Shown here one piece after another: positions 15,048 through 24,297 of a DNA stretch of 51,007 bases. The translations under genes and the position numbers were made by a program. The DNA comes from Marinoscillum sp. (lineage in GTDB: Bacteria; Bacteroidota; Bacteroidia; Cytophagales; Cyclobacteriaceae): contig JAMWZA010000021.1 of NCBI GenBank assembly GCA_024305105.1, positions 1 to 51,007 of the forward strand, written 5' to 3'. Under the pieces are notes generated by a model. It ran no database searches. It was not told the DNA's origin and saw only the letters and a program-made list of their open reading frames with translations. How positions within the stretch are numbered: the first letter of the stretch is position 1; every line of letters starts with the position of its first letter.

Positions 15048-15053
15048 AAGGGA

Positions 15054-15899
15054 ATGGACATTAAGTTCTGTTCCTATCAAGACCACCATTTCGATGAGTT
15101 ACACAATGCATTCATCGATGCATTTTCAAGCTATTTTGTTTCTTTTAGTCCTGATAAAGAAACTTTTCACGAGCGCATTTACTCTAAACTGAACATTGCG
15201 AACGAGTTGAGCGGAGTTGTAATGGGCAATGCCCGTGTGGTTTCGTTCATCCTTCATGCACTAAATACTTATCAAGGAAAAAAAACGGTTTATAATGGTG
15301 GAACAGGCACCCGAATAAACCACAGGGGTTCCAGATTAGGGTTTCAACTATACGAGTTCCTGTTTGGCAGAATTAAGGAATCTGGCGCGGAGCGAATATT
15401 GCTGGAAGTCATCGATAAAAACAAAAAAGCCCTAAATCTCTATGAGTCCCTTGGGTTTCAATTCACCCGAGTTTTGAAATGTTATAAACTGAAGCAAGAA
15501 ATAACGAGTGATCAGGCTATTTCAATACGTACGGCAGACTCGTGGCTACCAGAACTCTCGGCTAATATAAGTTTTGAGCCTTGTTTCATGGATAGTACGG
15601 AGCAGTTAAAACATAACCTCAAAAATGAGACAATCCTGATCGCGGAAAAAAATAATCAGACCGTCGGTCATCTAATTTTCCAACCCAAACTTGGTCGAAT
15701 TTCACAGCTGGCAATTCACCCAAACCACAGATCTCAGGGAATAGGGCGTTCGCTTCTTGCCGAATGTCAAAGACTATCAGCCAACTCCGATCTGACATTA
15801 CTTAATATTCCAGAAGCAGAGATTGAGACAATTGGAGCCTTAGAAACTTTAGGATTTGCAAACGAAATTGATCAGTTTGAATTGGAATTGGTAATTTGA
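15054..15899 (+). CDS. Tandem GNAT N-acetyltransferase
   Basis: The 281-residue protein contains two GNAT folds. The first (about 1-150) has the acetyl-CoA loop region TGTRINHRGSRLGFQLYEFLF and EVIDKNKKALNLYESLGFQF. The second (about 160-281) has QLAIHPNHRSQGIGRSLLAECQRL with the classic Q/RxxGxG/A pattern (SQGIGR). Substrate unknown. The ATG at 15054 follows an AGGGA ribosome site and lies six bases after the universal stress gene, so the two are probably co-transcribed. Confidence 0.85.
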   Translation: MDIKFCSYQDHHFDELHNAFIDAFSSYFVSFSPDKETFHERIYSKLNIANELSGVVMGNARVVSFILHALNTYQGKKTVYNGGTGTRINHRGSRLGFQLYEFLFGRIKESGAERILLEVIDKNKKALNLYESLGFQFTRVLKCYKLKQEITSDQAISIRTADSWLPELSANISFEPCFMDSTEQLKHNLKNETILIAEKNNQTVGHLIFQPKLGRISQLAIHPNHRSQGIGRSLLAECQRLSANSDLTLLNIPEAEIETIGALETLGFANEIDQFELELVI

Positions 15900-15954
15900 T
15901 GAGAAATAAAAATTCCTAAACTGTTATCGTGACCCGGTCATATCATAAGAAAAT

Positions 15955-15979
15955 CTGTCTTTGCCGGTAGGCAAGGCAG
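15955..15979. repeat. Dispersed hairpin related to the one in the tRNA-Val copy
   Basis: CTGTCTTTGCC (15955-15965), a GGTA loop, and GGCAAGGCAG (15970-15979) pair with one bulge. The reverse complement of the 12690-12714 repeat reads CCTGCCTTTGCCTGCC, which is clearly related. Confidence 0.5.
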
Positions 15980-16020
15980 AGGAGACCAGCCCGTAATATC
16001 TTTTGGTTTATTTTTCAATT

Positions 16021-16036
16021 GGAGAATGGATTCTCC
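16021..16036. repeat. Inverted repeat before murF-alr
   Basis: GGAGAAT (16021-16027) and ATTCTCC (16030-16036) form a perfect seven-base stem with a two-base loop, extended imperfectly by TTTTTCAA on the left and TTGGAAAA on the right. There is no T-run on the plus strand. It may be a terminator remnant or a protein site. Confidence 0.35.
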
Positions 16037-16113
16037 TTAGTTGGAAAAGGCAGATTTATGAGTTCTTAAGGTTTTGCTAATCTCGTATAGCCAAATCAGG
16101 TTAATTTAGTGCC

Positions 16114-18528
16114 ATGCACATCAGCAGAATTGCTTCAATTATAAATGCTTCTGTTATCCACCATTATCAGGATGTGGATATCCAAACCTATGTGTATGAT
16201 TCTCGGAAAGCAACTGGCGCCTCTAATGAGTTGTTCATTGCATTGCCAGGAGCACACCATGATGGGCACGATTACATCCCAGCACTACTGGAGAAAGGCA
16301 CTAAAAATTTTCTGGTTAGCAGAGATGTTACTCTTCGAAATGCTGACATCAATCTCGTTCATGTCCCCAATGTGTTATCTGCTTTACAAAAGCTTGCAAC
16401 ATATCACCGGGAACAATTCCAACTACCCGTAGTGGGAATCACTGGAAGCAATGGTAAAACCATTGTTAAAGAATGGGTGAGTACACTCCTCAGTCATCAG
16501 TTTCAGGTAATTAAAAGTCCAAAGAGCTACAACTCACAATTGGGCGTTCCTCTTTCGGTACTAGGTCTTCAAGACTTTCATGAAGTAGGTGTTTTCGAAG
16601 CTGGAATTTCGAAGGAAAGTGAGATGGGTTCACTCAAAGAAATCATCCAGCCTACTATCGGTCTCTTTACCAACATTGGGGAAGCACACTCGGAAGGATT
16701 TTCAAGTCTTGAAGCCAAACTCCATGAAAAGGCTGCTCTATTTAAGAAATGTGACATGGTCATTTGTCGATATAATCATGAGCTGGTCAGAAAGGCACTC
16801 GTAAGAGGTTCTTTCAAGCTGGTTACTTGGGACATAGACCAACAAGAAGCGGTATTAAACTTTCAGTCAGTGGAAGGAAAGTTTGTCCTGAAATATCATG
16901 ACACCACCTACTCTTTCAAAACCGCATGGACCAACCCATTGGATTTAGAAAACCTGTTTCATGGAATTTCCCTTGCTTTGATCTTAGGAGAGTCAGAAGC
17001 CAATATACAGCAGGGAATTGATGAGTTAAAACCAGTCCCCATGAGACTGGAACTCAAGAGAGGCCAGAACAATACCTATATCCTGGATGACTCCTACAAC
17101 AATGACATTTTGGGTCTGCAGGTGGCACTGGATTACCTAAAACAACAACCACACAAGCAGGAAAAGACAGTGATTCTATCAGACATTTTACAATCTGGTA
17201 AGTCCACAGACGAACTATATAGTGAAGTAAACACACTACTCACTAACCATAGAATAGACAGATTGATAGGTATTGGGAACGAAATCCAAACGGCTAAAAA
17301 GCAATTCAATATCCCTTTTGAGGCGTTTGAAAATGTTTCCTCATTTTTAAAAGAAGCACCAAAGTTCGTTGATGAAACCATACTAGTAAAAGGAGCTCGA
17401 AGTTTCGGCCTGGAGAAAATCGTGGCATATCTGGAGGAGAAAAGCCACGGTACCGTATTGGAAGTAAATTTTGAAGCGCTCACGCACAACTTGAATAGCT
17501 ATCGTAAAAAGCTGAAACCGAACACCAAACTCATGGTGATGGTGAAAGCTTTTGCCTATGGTGTAGGTGTAGACGAGATCGCTCATTTACTGCAATACCA
17601 CCAGGTAGATTACCTGGGAGTTGCCTATCTCGATGAAGCCATCAACCTCCGCCGTAAAGGCATTAAGATACCCATCATGATTATGAATGTTGGTTGGGAT
17701 AGCTTTTCCCTATTATCCGCTTTTGACCTGGAACCCGAGATTTATAGCCTGGCCATGTTGGAGCATTTGATAGCGACTACCGAATCTATTCCGCCTATTC
17801 ACCTCAAAATAGAAACAGGGATGAACCGGTTAGGCTTTGATCAATCGGAAATAGGCACACTCATCACTTTATTGAGTCAAAATCCTCACATAAAAATAGG
17901 TGGTATTTTCACCCATTTCAGCAGCTCAGATAGCAAAGAGGAAGATGCTTTTACGAAAAATCAGGCGGCACTATTTGATCAAGCCTATGACAAAATATCT
18001 TCAGCTATCGGATACCGACCGCTAAAGCACGCCGTAAATTCTGCGGGAATTGCCCGATGGCCACAGTTTCATTATGATATGGTACGATTAGGCATTGGCC
18101 TCTACGGATTTGATAGTTCGCAGGAGGTATCGGGTCTTCGCCCAATCAGCCAACTGAAAACCAAAATCTCCCAGATCAAAGCTGTAAAAGCAGGTGAATC
18201 CATTGGTTACTCCAGAAAAGGTCTCGCAGAAAAAGACTCACTGATAGCCACCATTGCCTTAGGCTATGCTGATGGCTACACGCGCCTTTTTGGCAATGGC
18301 AATGCCTATGTCATGATGAATGGAAAAAAAGCGCGAACCATCGGCAATGTATGCATGGACATGACGATGATCGATGTTACGGGTATGGATGCCAAAGTTG
18401 GTGACGAAGTAATTGTCTTTGGGGTCAACCCAAGTATAGTAGACCTGGCCTATTGGAGCCAGACCATACCTTATGAAATACTGACCAACGTGAGTCAGCG
18501 TGTAAAGCGTGTTTTTGTAAGTGAGTAG
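16114..18528 (+). CDS. murF-alr: MurF-alanine racemase fusion
   Basis: This 804-residue protein joins two cell-wall enzymes. The N-terminal half (about 1-445) is MurF, which adds D-Ala-D-Ala to UDP-MurNAc-tripeptide: P-loop GITGSNGKTIVKEW (about 109-122), NIGEAHSEGF, and DDSYNNDILGLQVALDYL. The C-terminal half (about 450-804) is alanine racemase, which makes D-Ala: PLP lysine in MVMVKAFAYGVGVDE (about 476), ETGMNRLGF, and HAVNSAGIARWP, IGYSRKG and GNVCMDMTMIDVT. The fusion is typical for Bacteroidota. The ATG at 16114 gives the full MurF N-terminal domain. It probably functions in the cytosol. The kinase gene follows 74 bases later. Confidence 0.96.
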   Translation: MHISRIASIINASVIHHYQDVDIQTYVYDSRKATGASNELFIALPGAHHDGHDYIPALLEKGTKNFLVSRDVTLRNADINLVHVPNVLSALQKLATYHREQFQLPVVGITGSNGKTIVKEWVSTLLSHQFQVIKSPKSYNSQLGVPLSVLGLQDFHEVGVFEAGISKESEMGSLKEIIQPTIGLFTNIGEAHSEGFSSLEAKLHEKAALFKKCDMVICRYNHELVRKALVRGSFKLVTWDIDQQEAVLNFQSVEGKFVLKYHDTTYSFKTAWTNPLDLENLFHGISLALILGESEANIQQGIDELKPVPMRLELKRGQNNTYILDDSYNNDILGLQVALDYLKQQPHKQEKTVILSDILQSGKSTDELYSEVNTLLTNHRIDRLIGIGNEIQTAKKQFNIPFEAFENVSSFLKEAPKFVDETILVKGARSFGLEKIVAYLEEKSHGTVLEVNFEALTHNLNSYRKKLKPNTKLMVMVKAFAYGVGVDEIAHLLQYHQVDYLGVAYLDEAINLRRKGIKIPIMIMNVGWDSFSLLSAFDLEPEIYSLAMLEHLIATTESIPPIHLKIETGMNRLGFDQSEIGTLITLLSQNPHIKIGGIFTHFSSSDSKEEDAFTKNQAALFDQAYDKISSAIGYRPLKHAVNSAGIARWPQFHYDMVRLGIGLYGFDSSQEVSGLRPISQLKTKISQIKAVKAGESIGYSRKGLAEKDSLIATIALGYADGYTRLFGNGNAYVMMNGKKARTIGNVCMDMTMIDVTGMDAKVGDEVIVFGVNPSIVDLAYWSQTIPYEILTNVSQRVKRVFVSE

Positions 18529-18602
18529 GTTTTTGGTGATTCTCTTGAAGGGATCAATCCAGTTTGCTATTTTTCAGCATCGCCTCCTTTTTCAACTGCT
18601 TT

Positions 18603-20468
18603 ATGAATCGTTACTTCATTATTCTATTAGGTGTACTGTGTGTCTCTACTGGTCTACGACAGGACCTTGCAGATTCCGTTTTCAACAACATAGCCGATGT
18701 AAAGACGTACAACACTGACTCGGCCTACACGCTACTGAAAAACTTATCCATTACAACAAGAAAGGACTCACTCCGCTACATACGAGTGTGGGCCGCCATC
18801 CTAGAAGATCAGGGAAAACTTGAAGAAGCAAAAAACCTTCTTCTGGAGAACATTTCCAGATGTACTTCTCAGGACACAGCCGAGCTCTCAGAGAGCACAA
18901 ACAACCTTGGCCTTTTATACAGCAATCAAGGGGAAAATGACTCTGCGGGAATCTATTTAATCAAATCTCTCGAATATAGAAACCAACTTGGAGATTCATT
19001 AAAGATTGCTGCCTCACTAGGTAACCTTGGACTGCTTTTTAGCAATCAAAGCAACTATCAAAAAGCAGAAGAATACCTAAGAAAGGCTTTAAATCTTAAG
19101 CTAAAAAGCAGCGCATCAACACGCAGCCTTGGTATAGGATACCTCAATCTTGGACTGGCTATTGGCAATCAAGGTCGCTATGAAGAAGAGCTGGGGCTAT
19201 ATCGCTTATCATTGAAGTATTTTCAAGAAATTAATGATCTGCGCGGTGTCAGCATGCTCTATAATAATTTTGGTTGGAATTATCATCATGCCATCTACAA
19301 CCCGGACTCTGCCATTTTCTATTACAAAAAAGCCATTGCAATAAGGAAAGACCTTAAGAATATTTTAGGCACAGCTCAAAGCATGACCAACCTTGCAGAG
19401 CTTTACATAAAATTGGGTAATCAAACAGAAGCACTTAAACTACTGGAAGAGTCTGAAGATTTGGCGTTTGAAGCAGATTCTAAGCGTGAAATCTATCTGG
19501 TTGAATTGAACTACGCTCGATTCCTGGAAAGTATAGGTGATTATCAAGCCGCGTTGGAAAAATTGAAAGTTGCTGAGGCCTATGAAGATTCAGTTATCAA
19601 CTTAGAGTCTCGAACCAAGGTTCTCGAACTGGAAACAAAATATGCTACAGCCCAAAAAGAACAACAAATTGCCAATCAAAAGCTACAACTAAGTGAAAAA
19701 GAAGCCAGTCTCAGAACTCAACAGCTTCAAATAGCCGGGCTGATTGGGGGACTGGTGATTCTTATTTTATTCGGCCTGGTCTTTTACAATCAGTATCGCG
19801 CCAAACAAAACCAAAAACTTCAAGCCGCCATTCTATCCGAAAAGGAACGTGGTTTTGAGAGTATCATCATTGCTACAGAGGAAGAACGAAAACGAATTAG
19901 TAAAGACCTGCATGACGGTATCGGTCAGCAACTCAGCGCATTGAAAATGGCTCTCAATAACATGGTCGGTAAAGTGAACGACGATGAACAGCGGGAAGAT
20001 TTGGAGTTAATATCCGAGCAGTTTTCCAAATCCGCTGAAGAAGTACGCCAGGTATCTCATCAGATGATGCCCCGCACCTTAATGGACTATGGTCTGATAG
20101 GTGCCATTGAAGACCTGCTACAAAACAGCTTCAAATTTTCAGATATCCAATACGACTTTGAACATCACAATGTCGACCAACGATTCGAGGAGCGGGTAGA
20201 AATTAGTCTCTACCGAGTGCTCCAAGAATTGATCAACAACGTAATCAAGCACTCTGGAGCATCCGAGGTTTCTGTACAGCTACTCAAGAACAAGGATAAG
20301 TTAGTCCTCTTTGTAGAAGACAATGGAAAGGGTCTCGACGGAGCTAAAACAGATGGCCAAGGCTTTTTAAACATCAAAAGCAGACTGGATATGGTCAAAG
20401 GTTCTGTAAATTACACTCCGAGCCTCGAAAGTGGCACGTCAGCAACTGTCAGTATTCCCATTGCATGA
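18603..20468 (+). CDS. TPR-containing sensor histidine kinase (HisKA_3 type)
   Basis: From ATG 18603 the protein has a signal peptide (MNRYFIILLGVLCVSTGL), then about six tetratricopeptide repeats in the periplasm (SLGNLGLLFSNQSNYQKAEEYLRKAL and similar), a coiled coil (about 340-375), one membrane helix (LIGGLVILILFGLVFYNQY), and a cytoplasmic kinase with the HisKA_3 H-box EEERKRISKDLHDGIGQQLSALK and a catalytic part with LQELINNVIKHSGA, EDNGKGL and GFLNIKSRL. It is 621 residues long. The TTG at 18564 would add a poor leader. It is coupled to the LuxR-type regulator by an ATGA overlap; together they form a NarL-type two-component system. The TPR input domain suggests binding of a protein or peptide signal. 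Confidence 0.92.
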   Translation: MNRYFIILLGVLCVSTGLRQDLADSVFNNIADVKTYNTDSAYTLLKNLSITTRKDSLRYIRVWAAILEDQGKLEEAKNLLLENISRCTSQDTAELSESTNNLGLLYSNQGENDSAGIYLIKSLEYRNQLGDSLKIAASLGNLGLLFSNQSNYQKAEEYLRKALNLKLKSSASTRSLGIGYLNLGLAIGNQGRYEEELGLYRLSLKYFQEINDLRGVSMLYNNFGWNYHHAIYNPDSAIFYYKKAIAIRKDLKNILGTAQSMTNLAELYIKLGNQTEALKLLEESEDLAFEADSKREIYLVELNYARFLESIGDYQAALEKLKVAEAYEDSVINLESRTKVLELETKYATAQKEQQIANQKLQLSEKEASLRTQQLQIAGLIGGLVILILFGLVFYNQYRAKQNQKLQAAILSEKERGFESIIIATEEERKRISKDLHDGIGQQLSALKMALNNMVGKVNDDEQREDLELISEQFSKSAEEVRQVSHQMMPRTLMDYGLIGAIEDLLQNSFKFSDIQYDFEHHNVDQRFEERVEISLYRVLQELINNVIKHSGASEVSVQLLKNKDKLVLFVEDNGKGLDGAKTDGQGFLNIKSRLDMVKGSVNYTPSLESGTSATVSIPIA

Positions 20469-21103
20469 AAAAAAACATAGCCATAGTAGACGATCATGAA
20501 CTTGTCGCTAAAGGTGTAAGCCAGTTTTTTACAGATCATCCCAGATTTGAGGTAATCACTATACTCAACGATCCCTTGGAAGCTTTAGAGAGAATACCAA
20601 TTCTCAAGCCACAAATTGTCCTGATGGACCTGGACATGCCAAAACTAAATGGCCTGGAATTGATGGAGAAGGTTAGAGCCAGACTTCCCGAGACGCATTT
20701 CGTGATACTCACGATGCACGTGGATAAAAACACCGTGAAGAAAGCTATGGATCTAGGTGCTATGGGATACGTTTCCAAGAATGCCGATGAAACGGAGTTC
20801 ATCGCTTGTGTGGAAAAAGTAGCGAAGGGAGACAAGTTTTACTCGCAAGACGCCATGCAAGCATTACTTCATAATTCCAGCAAAATAGGGAAATCAAATG
20901 TGGCTAAACTCAGTGCACTCACCCCAAGAGAAACAGAAATCCTGAAGCACGTGGCAGAGGGCCTATCCAATAAAGAAATAGCAGAAGAATTATTTATTGC
21001 TGTAAGGACCGTTGAAACCCACCGGAAAACAGTCATGGAGAAACTACAAGTGAATAAAGTGGCCGGATTAGTGAGAATTGCCGTTCAGGAAGGGTTAATC
21101 TGA
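20465..21103 (+). CDS. NarL/LuxR-family response regulator
   Basis: The 212-residue protein has a receiver with VDDHE, the phosphorylated Asp in IVLMDLDMPKLNG, LTMHVD and the Lys in YVSKNADE, and a C-terminal LuxR helix-turn-helix (LTPRETEILKHVAEGLSNKEIAEELFIAVRTVETHRKTVMEKL). It is the partner of the TPR kinase, overlapping it by four bases. Just after the stop, CTGATCC/GGATCAG (21100-21124) forms a stem without a T-run. Confidence 0.95.
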   Translation: MKKNIAIVDDHELVAKGVSQFFTDHPRFEVITILNDPLEALERIPILKPQIVLMDLDMPKLNGLELMEKVRARLPETHFVILTMHVDKNTVKKAMDLGAMGYVSKNADETEFIACVEKVAKGDKFYSQDAMQALLHNSSKIGKSNVAKLSALTPRETEILKHVAEGLSNKEIAEELFIAVRTVETHRKTVMEKLQVNKVAGLVRIAVQEGLI

Positions 21104-21152
21104 TCCTAAAAATAGTCGGATCAGGCCATACAACTACCGAAAATAAATAGAC

Positions 21153-21160
21153 TAACTTTG
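21153..21160 (+). promoter_or_regulatory. -7 element of the DEAD-box helicase gene
   Basis: TAACTTTG is an exact TAnnTTTG, 55 bases ahead of the ATG, so the transcript has a leader of about 50 bases. Such leaders are common ahead of cold-induced helicases, but no structure is evident here. Confidence 0.5.
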
Positions 21161-21215
21161 CCTCGTAAACGAAATGGCACTAGAACAATAGATTGTCATC
21201 TCAAAAACAATTTAT

Positions 21216-22451
21216 ATGTCATTTGAAAAACTTGGATTAAATCAATCCATCCTATCAGCCGTTCGCAAGAAAGGCTACGAAAATCCCTCCACCATTCAAG
21301 CCAAGGCCATTCCTCAGATTTTAGCAGGACGAGATTTATTGGCCTCTTCACAAACTGGAACCGGTAAAACGGCAGGTTTTACGTTACCTATGCTTCAATT
21401 GCTCAGCAGTAGAACTCTGGGTAAAAAACGACCAATCAGAGCCCTGGTGCTTACTCCAACAAGGGAACTGGCAGCGCAGGTTTTTGATAATGTGAAAACA
21501 TATGGAGAAAATCTAGACCTGCGATCAACTGTTATTTTCGGTGGAGTCAATCAAAATCCACAAGTAAAAGCCATCAGAAATGGTGTGGATATTTTGGTCG
21601 CTACTCCGGGGAGGTTACTGGATCTTCACAATCAACGCCTTCTTTCATTATCTCAGATTGAACTCTTGGTATTGGATGAGGCAGATCGAATGCTCGACAT
21701 GGGGTTCGTACGGGATATCCGCAAAATACTGGCTCTGCTTCCTAATAAGCGCCAAACCCTATTGTTCTCAGCCACTTTCTCGGATGAGATTAAGAAATTG
21801 ACCAAAGAGTTTCTGAATAACCCTGCAGTGGTTGAAGCAACTCCCGAGAGCACGACGGTTGAAAAAATCAACCAGCGAGCTTATCAGGTAGACAAAAAGC
21901 AAAAGTCAGATGCCATTATTGATTTGATCGCTGGAGGCAAGTGGCAGCAAGTATTGGTGTTTACCAGAACGAAACACGCAGCAAACAGACTGACTCAAAA
22001 AATGGTAAAGTGCGATGTGTCGGCCATGGCCATTCATGGAAACAAAAGTCAATCAGCCAGAACGAAAGCACTTGCGGCACTACATAGCAATGAAATTCGA
22101 GTATTAGTTGCTACAGATATCGCGGCTCGTGGACTAGACATCCCGCTTCTTCCTCATGTGATCAATTACGAATTACCCAACGTCCCTGAAGATTATGTTC
22201 ACAGAATTGGACGTACAGGACGTGCTGGTGCCAGTGGAGAGGCCATTTCTTTGGTGAGTGTAGATGAAATAGCTTATTTAAAAAGTATTGAAAAGCTGAT
22301 TGGCATAGACCTGCCTTTAGAAGTGATTGCGGGCTATGAACCAACTGAAAAGCCTGGAGACATTCAAAAACCAAAAGGAAACAAACCAAATTTCAATAAG
22401 CGAAAGCCGAAAAGCAACAACAGAAACTTCCGGAGAAAACCTAGAAATTAA
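21216..22451 (+). CDS. DEAD-box RNA helicase
   Basis: The 411-residue protein carries all family motifs in order: the Q motif region ([31 protein letters not shown]), motif [23 protein letters not shown], motif II DEAD ([12 protein letters not shown]), SAT, then [19 protein letters not shown] and [10 protein letters not shown]. The C-terminal 45 residues are a basic tail ([27 protein letters not shown]) likely to hold RNA. It resembles the RhlE type, which works on ribosome assembly and RNA turnover. It is apparently monocistronic, with its own promoter. Confidence 0.95.
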   Translation: MSFEKLGLNQSILSAVRKKGYENPSTIQAKAIPQILAGRDLLASSQTGTGKTAGFTLPMLQLLSSRTLGKKRPIRALVLTPTRELAAQVFDNVKTYGENLDLRSTVIFGGVNQNPQVKAIRNGVDILVATPGRLLDLHNQRLLSLSQIELLVLDEADRMLDMGFVRDIRKILALLPNKRQTLLFSATFSDEIKKLTKEFLNNPAVVEATPESTTVEKINQRAYQVDKKQKSDAIIDLIAGGKWQQVLVFTRTKHAANRLTQKMVKCDVSAMAIHGNKSQSARTKALAALHSNEIRVLVATDIAARGLDIPLLPHVINYELPNVPEDYVHRIGRTGRAGASGEAISLVSVDEIAYLKSIEKLIGIDLPLEVIAGYEPTEKPGDIQKPKGNKPNFNKRKPKSNNRNFRRKPRN

Positions 22452-22510
22452 TTTTCATTCGTCAGACGCATTGGTGTCATTTTTGTGGTGACAATCGAAA
22501 ACTACCGACT

Positions 22511-22894
22511 ATGAAAATCATCACCACACTATCTCTGATTGTGTTGTTATCGACTACTGCCTATTCACAAATCGGGATTAGTTATCATCAATCGTATCTC
22601 TCTTTTGCTGGAGTAAGCTACCAACTAGGTGAGCGATTCAATCCCGAATTTAGAGTTGGGGCGAATACATTGCTATATAATATCTCTCCTGAACTAGTTG
22701 TTAACTATCAGTTCATAAAAAAGACAGAATATCAGGTTTATGCAGGTTTAGGGGAAAGGTTACAAATTGATGAAGGACTTGTCATTCCAGTCGGGGTTAA
22801 CATATATCCATTTGAAAACAGGCGATTTGGATTCCATTCTGAACTGGCTGCAGTCCTAAATGAAAACAACGAGATACTACGTGGTTCATGGTGA
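22511..22894 (+). CDS. Small secreted beta-rich protein
   Basis: This 127-residue protein has a signal peptide (residues 1-19, cut after AYS) and a mature part of about 108 residues that alternates polar and aromatic/aliphatic positions (FRVGANTLLYNISPELVVNYQF, YQVYAGLGERLQI), as in small outer-membrane beta barrels. It ends in the typical terminal Trp. I recognise no named family. It lies 59 bases after the helicase on the same strand. Confidence 0.6.
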   Translation: MKIITTLSLIVLLSTTAYSQIGISYHQSYLSFAGVSYQLGERFNPEFRVGANTLLYNISPELVVNYQFIKKTEYQVYAGLGERLQIDEGLVIPVGVNIYPFENRRFGFHSELAAVLNENNEILRGSW

Positions 22895-22926
22895 ATACGC
22901 TATCAGTTTAAGTAACTGAGATATAA

Positions 22927-23079
22927 TTACCCACCACAGCCCAGATTCTTTCGGAATGCTTCACGAGGTATTTCTTGGTTGGGTTCTCGGGAATCCCTTT
23001 GGTCTTCATCGTCTTGTTGTGCTTTTTTCTTCATTTCTTCAAGTCGCTTCTTCGCTTTTTCTTCCTTTTTCTTATCCAT
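22927..23079 (-). CDS. 50-residue charged peptide ending LGCGG
   Basis: The minus strand codes for a 50-residue peptide from ATG 23079 to TAA 22927. It opens with a highly charged helix (MDKKKEEKAKKRLEEMKKK), passes through an acidic linker (DDEDQRDSREPNQE), and ends in IPREAFRKNLGCGG. It has no signal peptide or membrane helix. The ordered charge pattern and the defined end make it more than a chance frame. It is divergent from purK, with 78 bases between starts. I do not know its function; the cysteine next to the terminal Gly-Gly invites thought of metal or thiol chemistry. Confidence 0.5.
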   Translation of the reverse strand: MDKKKEEKAKKRLEEMKKKAQQDDEDQRDSREPNQEIPREAFRKNLGCGG

Positions 23080-23157
23080 ATTTAGTGAAACACAATTTTT
23101 CCCGGATCGGTTTACTATTCCAAATTCAATTAATCGAAAACTTCACATCTTTGCGAC

Positions 23158-24297
23158 ATGAAGAAAGACGTGACAGATCTAAAAATAGGCGTTCTCGGTG
23201 GTGGTCAGCTAGGAAGGATGATGTTGCAGTCGGCAACTGACTTTAACCTGGATATTCACATGATCGACCCAGACCCCAATGCCCCATGCAGTAAAATGGC
23301 CAACTCCTTCACTGTAGGAGCGTTAACTGACTATGACACTATCATGGCATTTGGTGCGGATAAAGATGTGCTGACCATAGAAATAGAAGCTGTCAATACC
23401 CAGGCTCTCAAAGAACTAGAGTCACAAGGAAAAAAAGTGTTTCCACAACCCAATATCGTGGAATTGATCCAGGATAAACGAAAACAAAAGACTTTTTATA
23501 AGGCCAACCGAATCCCAACGGCCGATTTCGTACTAACTGAAAACAAAGCTGACGTGATCCGTCAGAAATCCTTTTTACCAGCTGTCAACAAACTTGGAAA
23601 AGGAGGTTACGATGGTCAGGGAGTACAAGTACTGAAAACGGAAGAAGATCTGGAGAAAGCGTTTGATGCGCCTTCACTTTTAGAAGATCTCGTAGATTTT
23701 CAGAAAGAACTAAGTGTCATTGTCGCCAGAAACGAATCTGGAGAGGTGAAGTGCTTCCCGTTGGTAGAGATGGTCTTTCACCCTGTTGCCAATTTAGTAG
23801 AATTCCTTTTTGCGCCAGCAGAAGTAACAAAGGCGATAGAAGAAAAAGCCTACAAACTGGCCGAAGATGTAATCACCAAGCTGGACATGGTGGGCTTACT
23901 GGCAGTAGAAATGTTTTTGACACAAGACAATGACATTCTCGTCAACGAAGTTGCTCCTCGTACCCATAATTCGGGACACCAAACCATAGAAGCTAACATC
24001 ACTTCACAATTTGAGCAACATCTACGAGCTATACTTGACTTGCCATTGGGTTCCACAGAATTAATCAAGCCAGCCGCCATGGTAAATGTACTGGGAGAAG
24101 ATGGTTTTAAAGGAAATGCCCGCTATGAGGGACTAAATGAATTGCTATCCATACCAGGAGTGCACCTGCACCTCTATGGTAAGAAGGTAACCAAACCATT
24201 TCGCAAGATGGGTCATATCACCATTACGGATGAAAACACCGTATCTTTGAAAGAGAAGGCACTAAAAGTAAAAGAAATCTTAAAAGTAAAAGCATGA
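23158..24297 (+). CDS. purK: N5-carboxyaminoimidazole ribonucleotide synthase
   Basis: PurK uses ATP to carboxylate AIR to N5-CAIR in purine synthesis. The 379-residue ATP-grasp protein starts with LGGGQLGRMM, then QDKRKQKTFYKANRIPT, NKLGKGGYDGQGV, SVIVARNESGEV, and closes the active site with VEMFLTQDNDILVNEVAPRTHNSGHQTIEA. It is of usual family length. It is coupled to purE by an ATGA overlap. A -7-like element (CATCTTTG, 23146-23153) ends only four bases before the start codon, which suggests a very short or absent leader. Confidence 0.96.
   Translation: MKKDVTDLKIGVLGGGQLGRMMLQSATDFNLDIHMIDPDPNAPCSKMANSFTVGALTDYDTIMAFGADKDVLTIEIEAVNTQALKELESQGKKVFPQPNIVELIQDKRKQKTFYKANRIPTADFVLTENKADVIRQKSFLPAVNKLGKGGYDGQGVQVLKTEEDLEKAFDAPSLLEDLVDFQKELSVIVARNESGEVKCFPLVEMVFHPVANLVEFLFAPAEVTKAIEEKAYKLAEDVITKLDMVGLLAVEMFLTQDNDILVNEVAPRTHNSGHQTIEANITSQFEQHLRAILDLPLGSTELIKPAAMVNVLGEDGFKGNARYEGLNELLSIPGVHLHLYGKKVTKPFRKMGHITITDENTVSLKEKALKVKEILKVKA

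Noticed and set aside
21100-21124. Stem CTGATCC/GGATCAG as a terminator of the LuxR gene
   Set aside because: There is no T-run after the stem on the plus strand.
22956-23240. 94-residue plus-strand frame overlapping the purK start
   Set aside because: It is antisense to the 50-residue peptide gene and runs out of frame into purK; composition is not protein-like.
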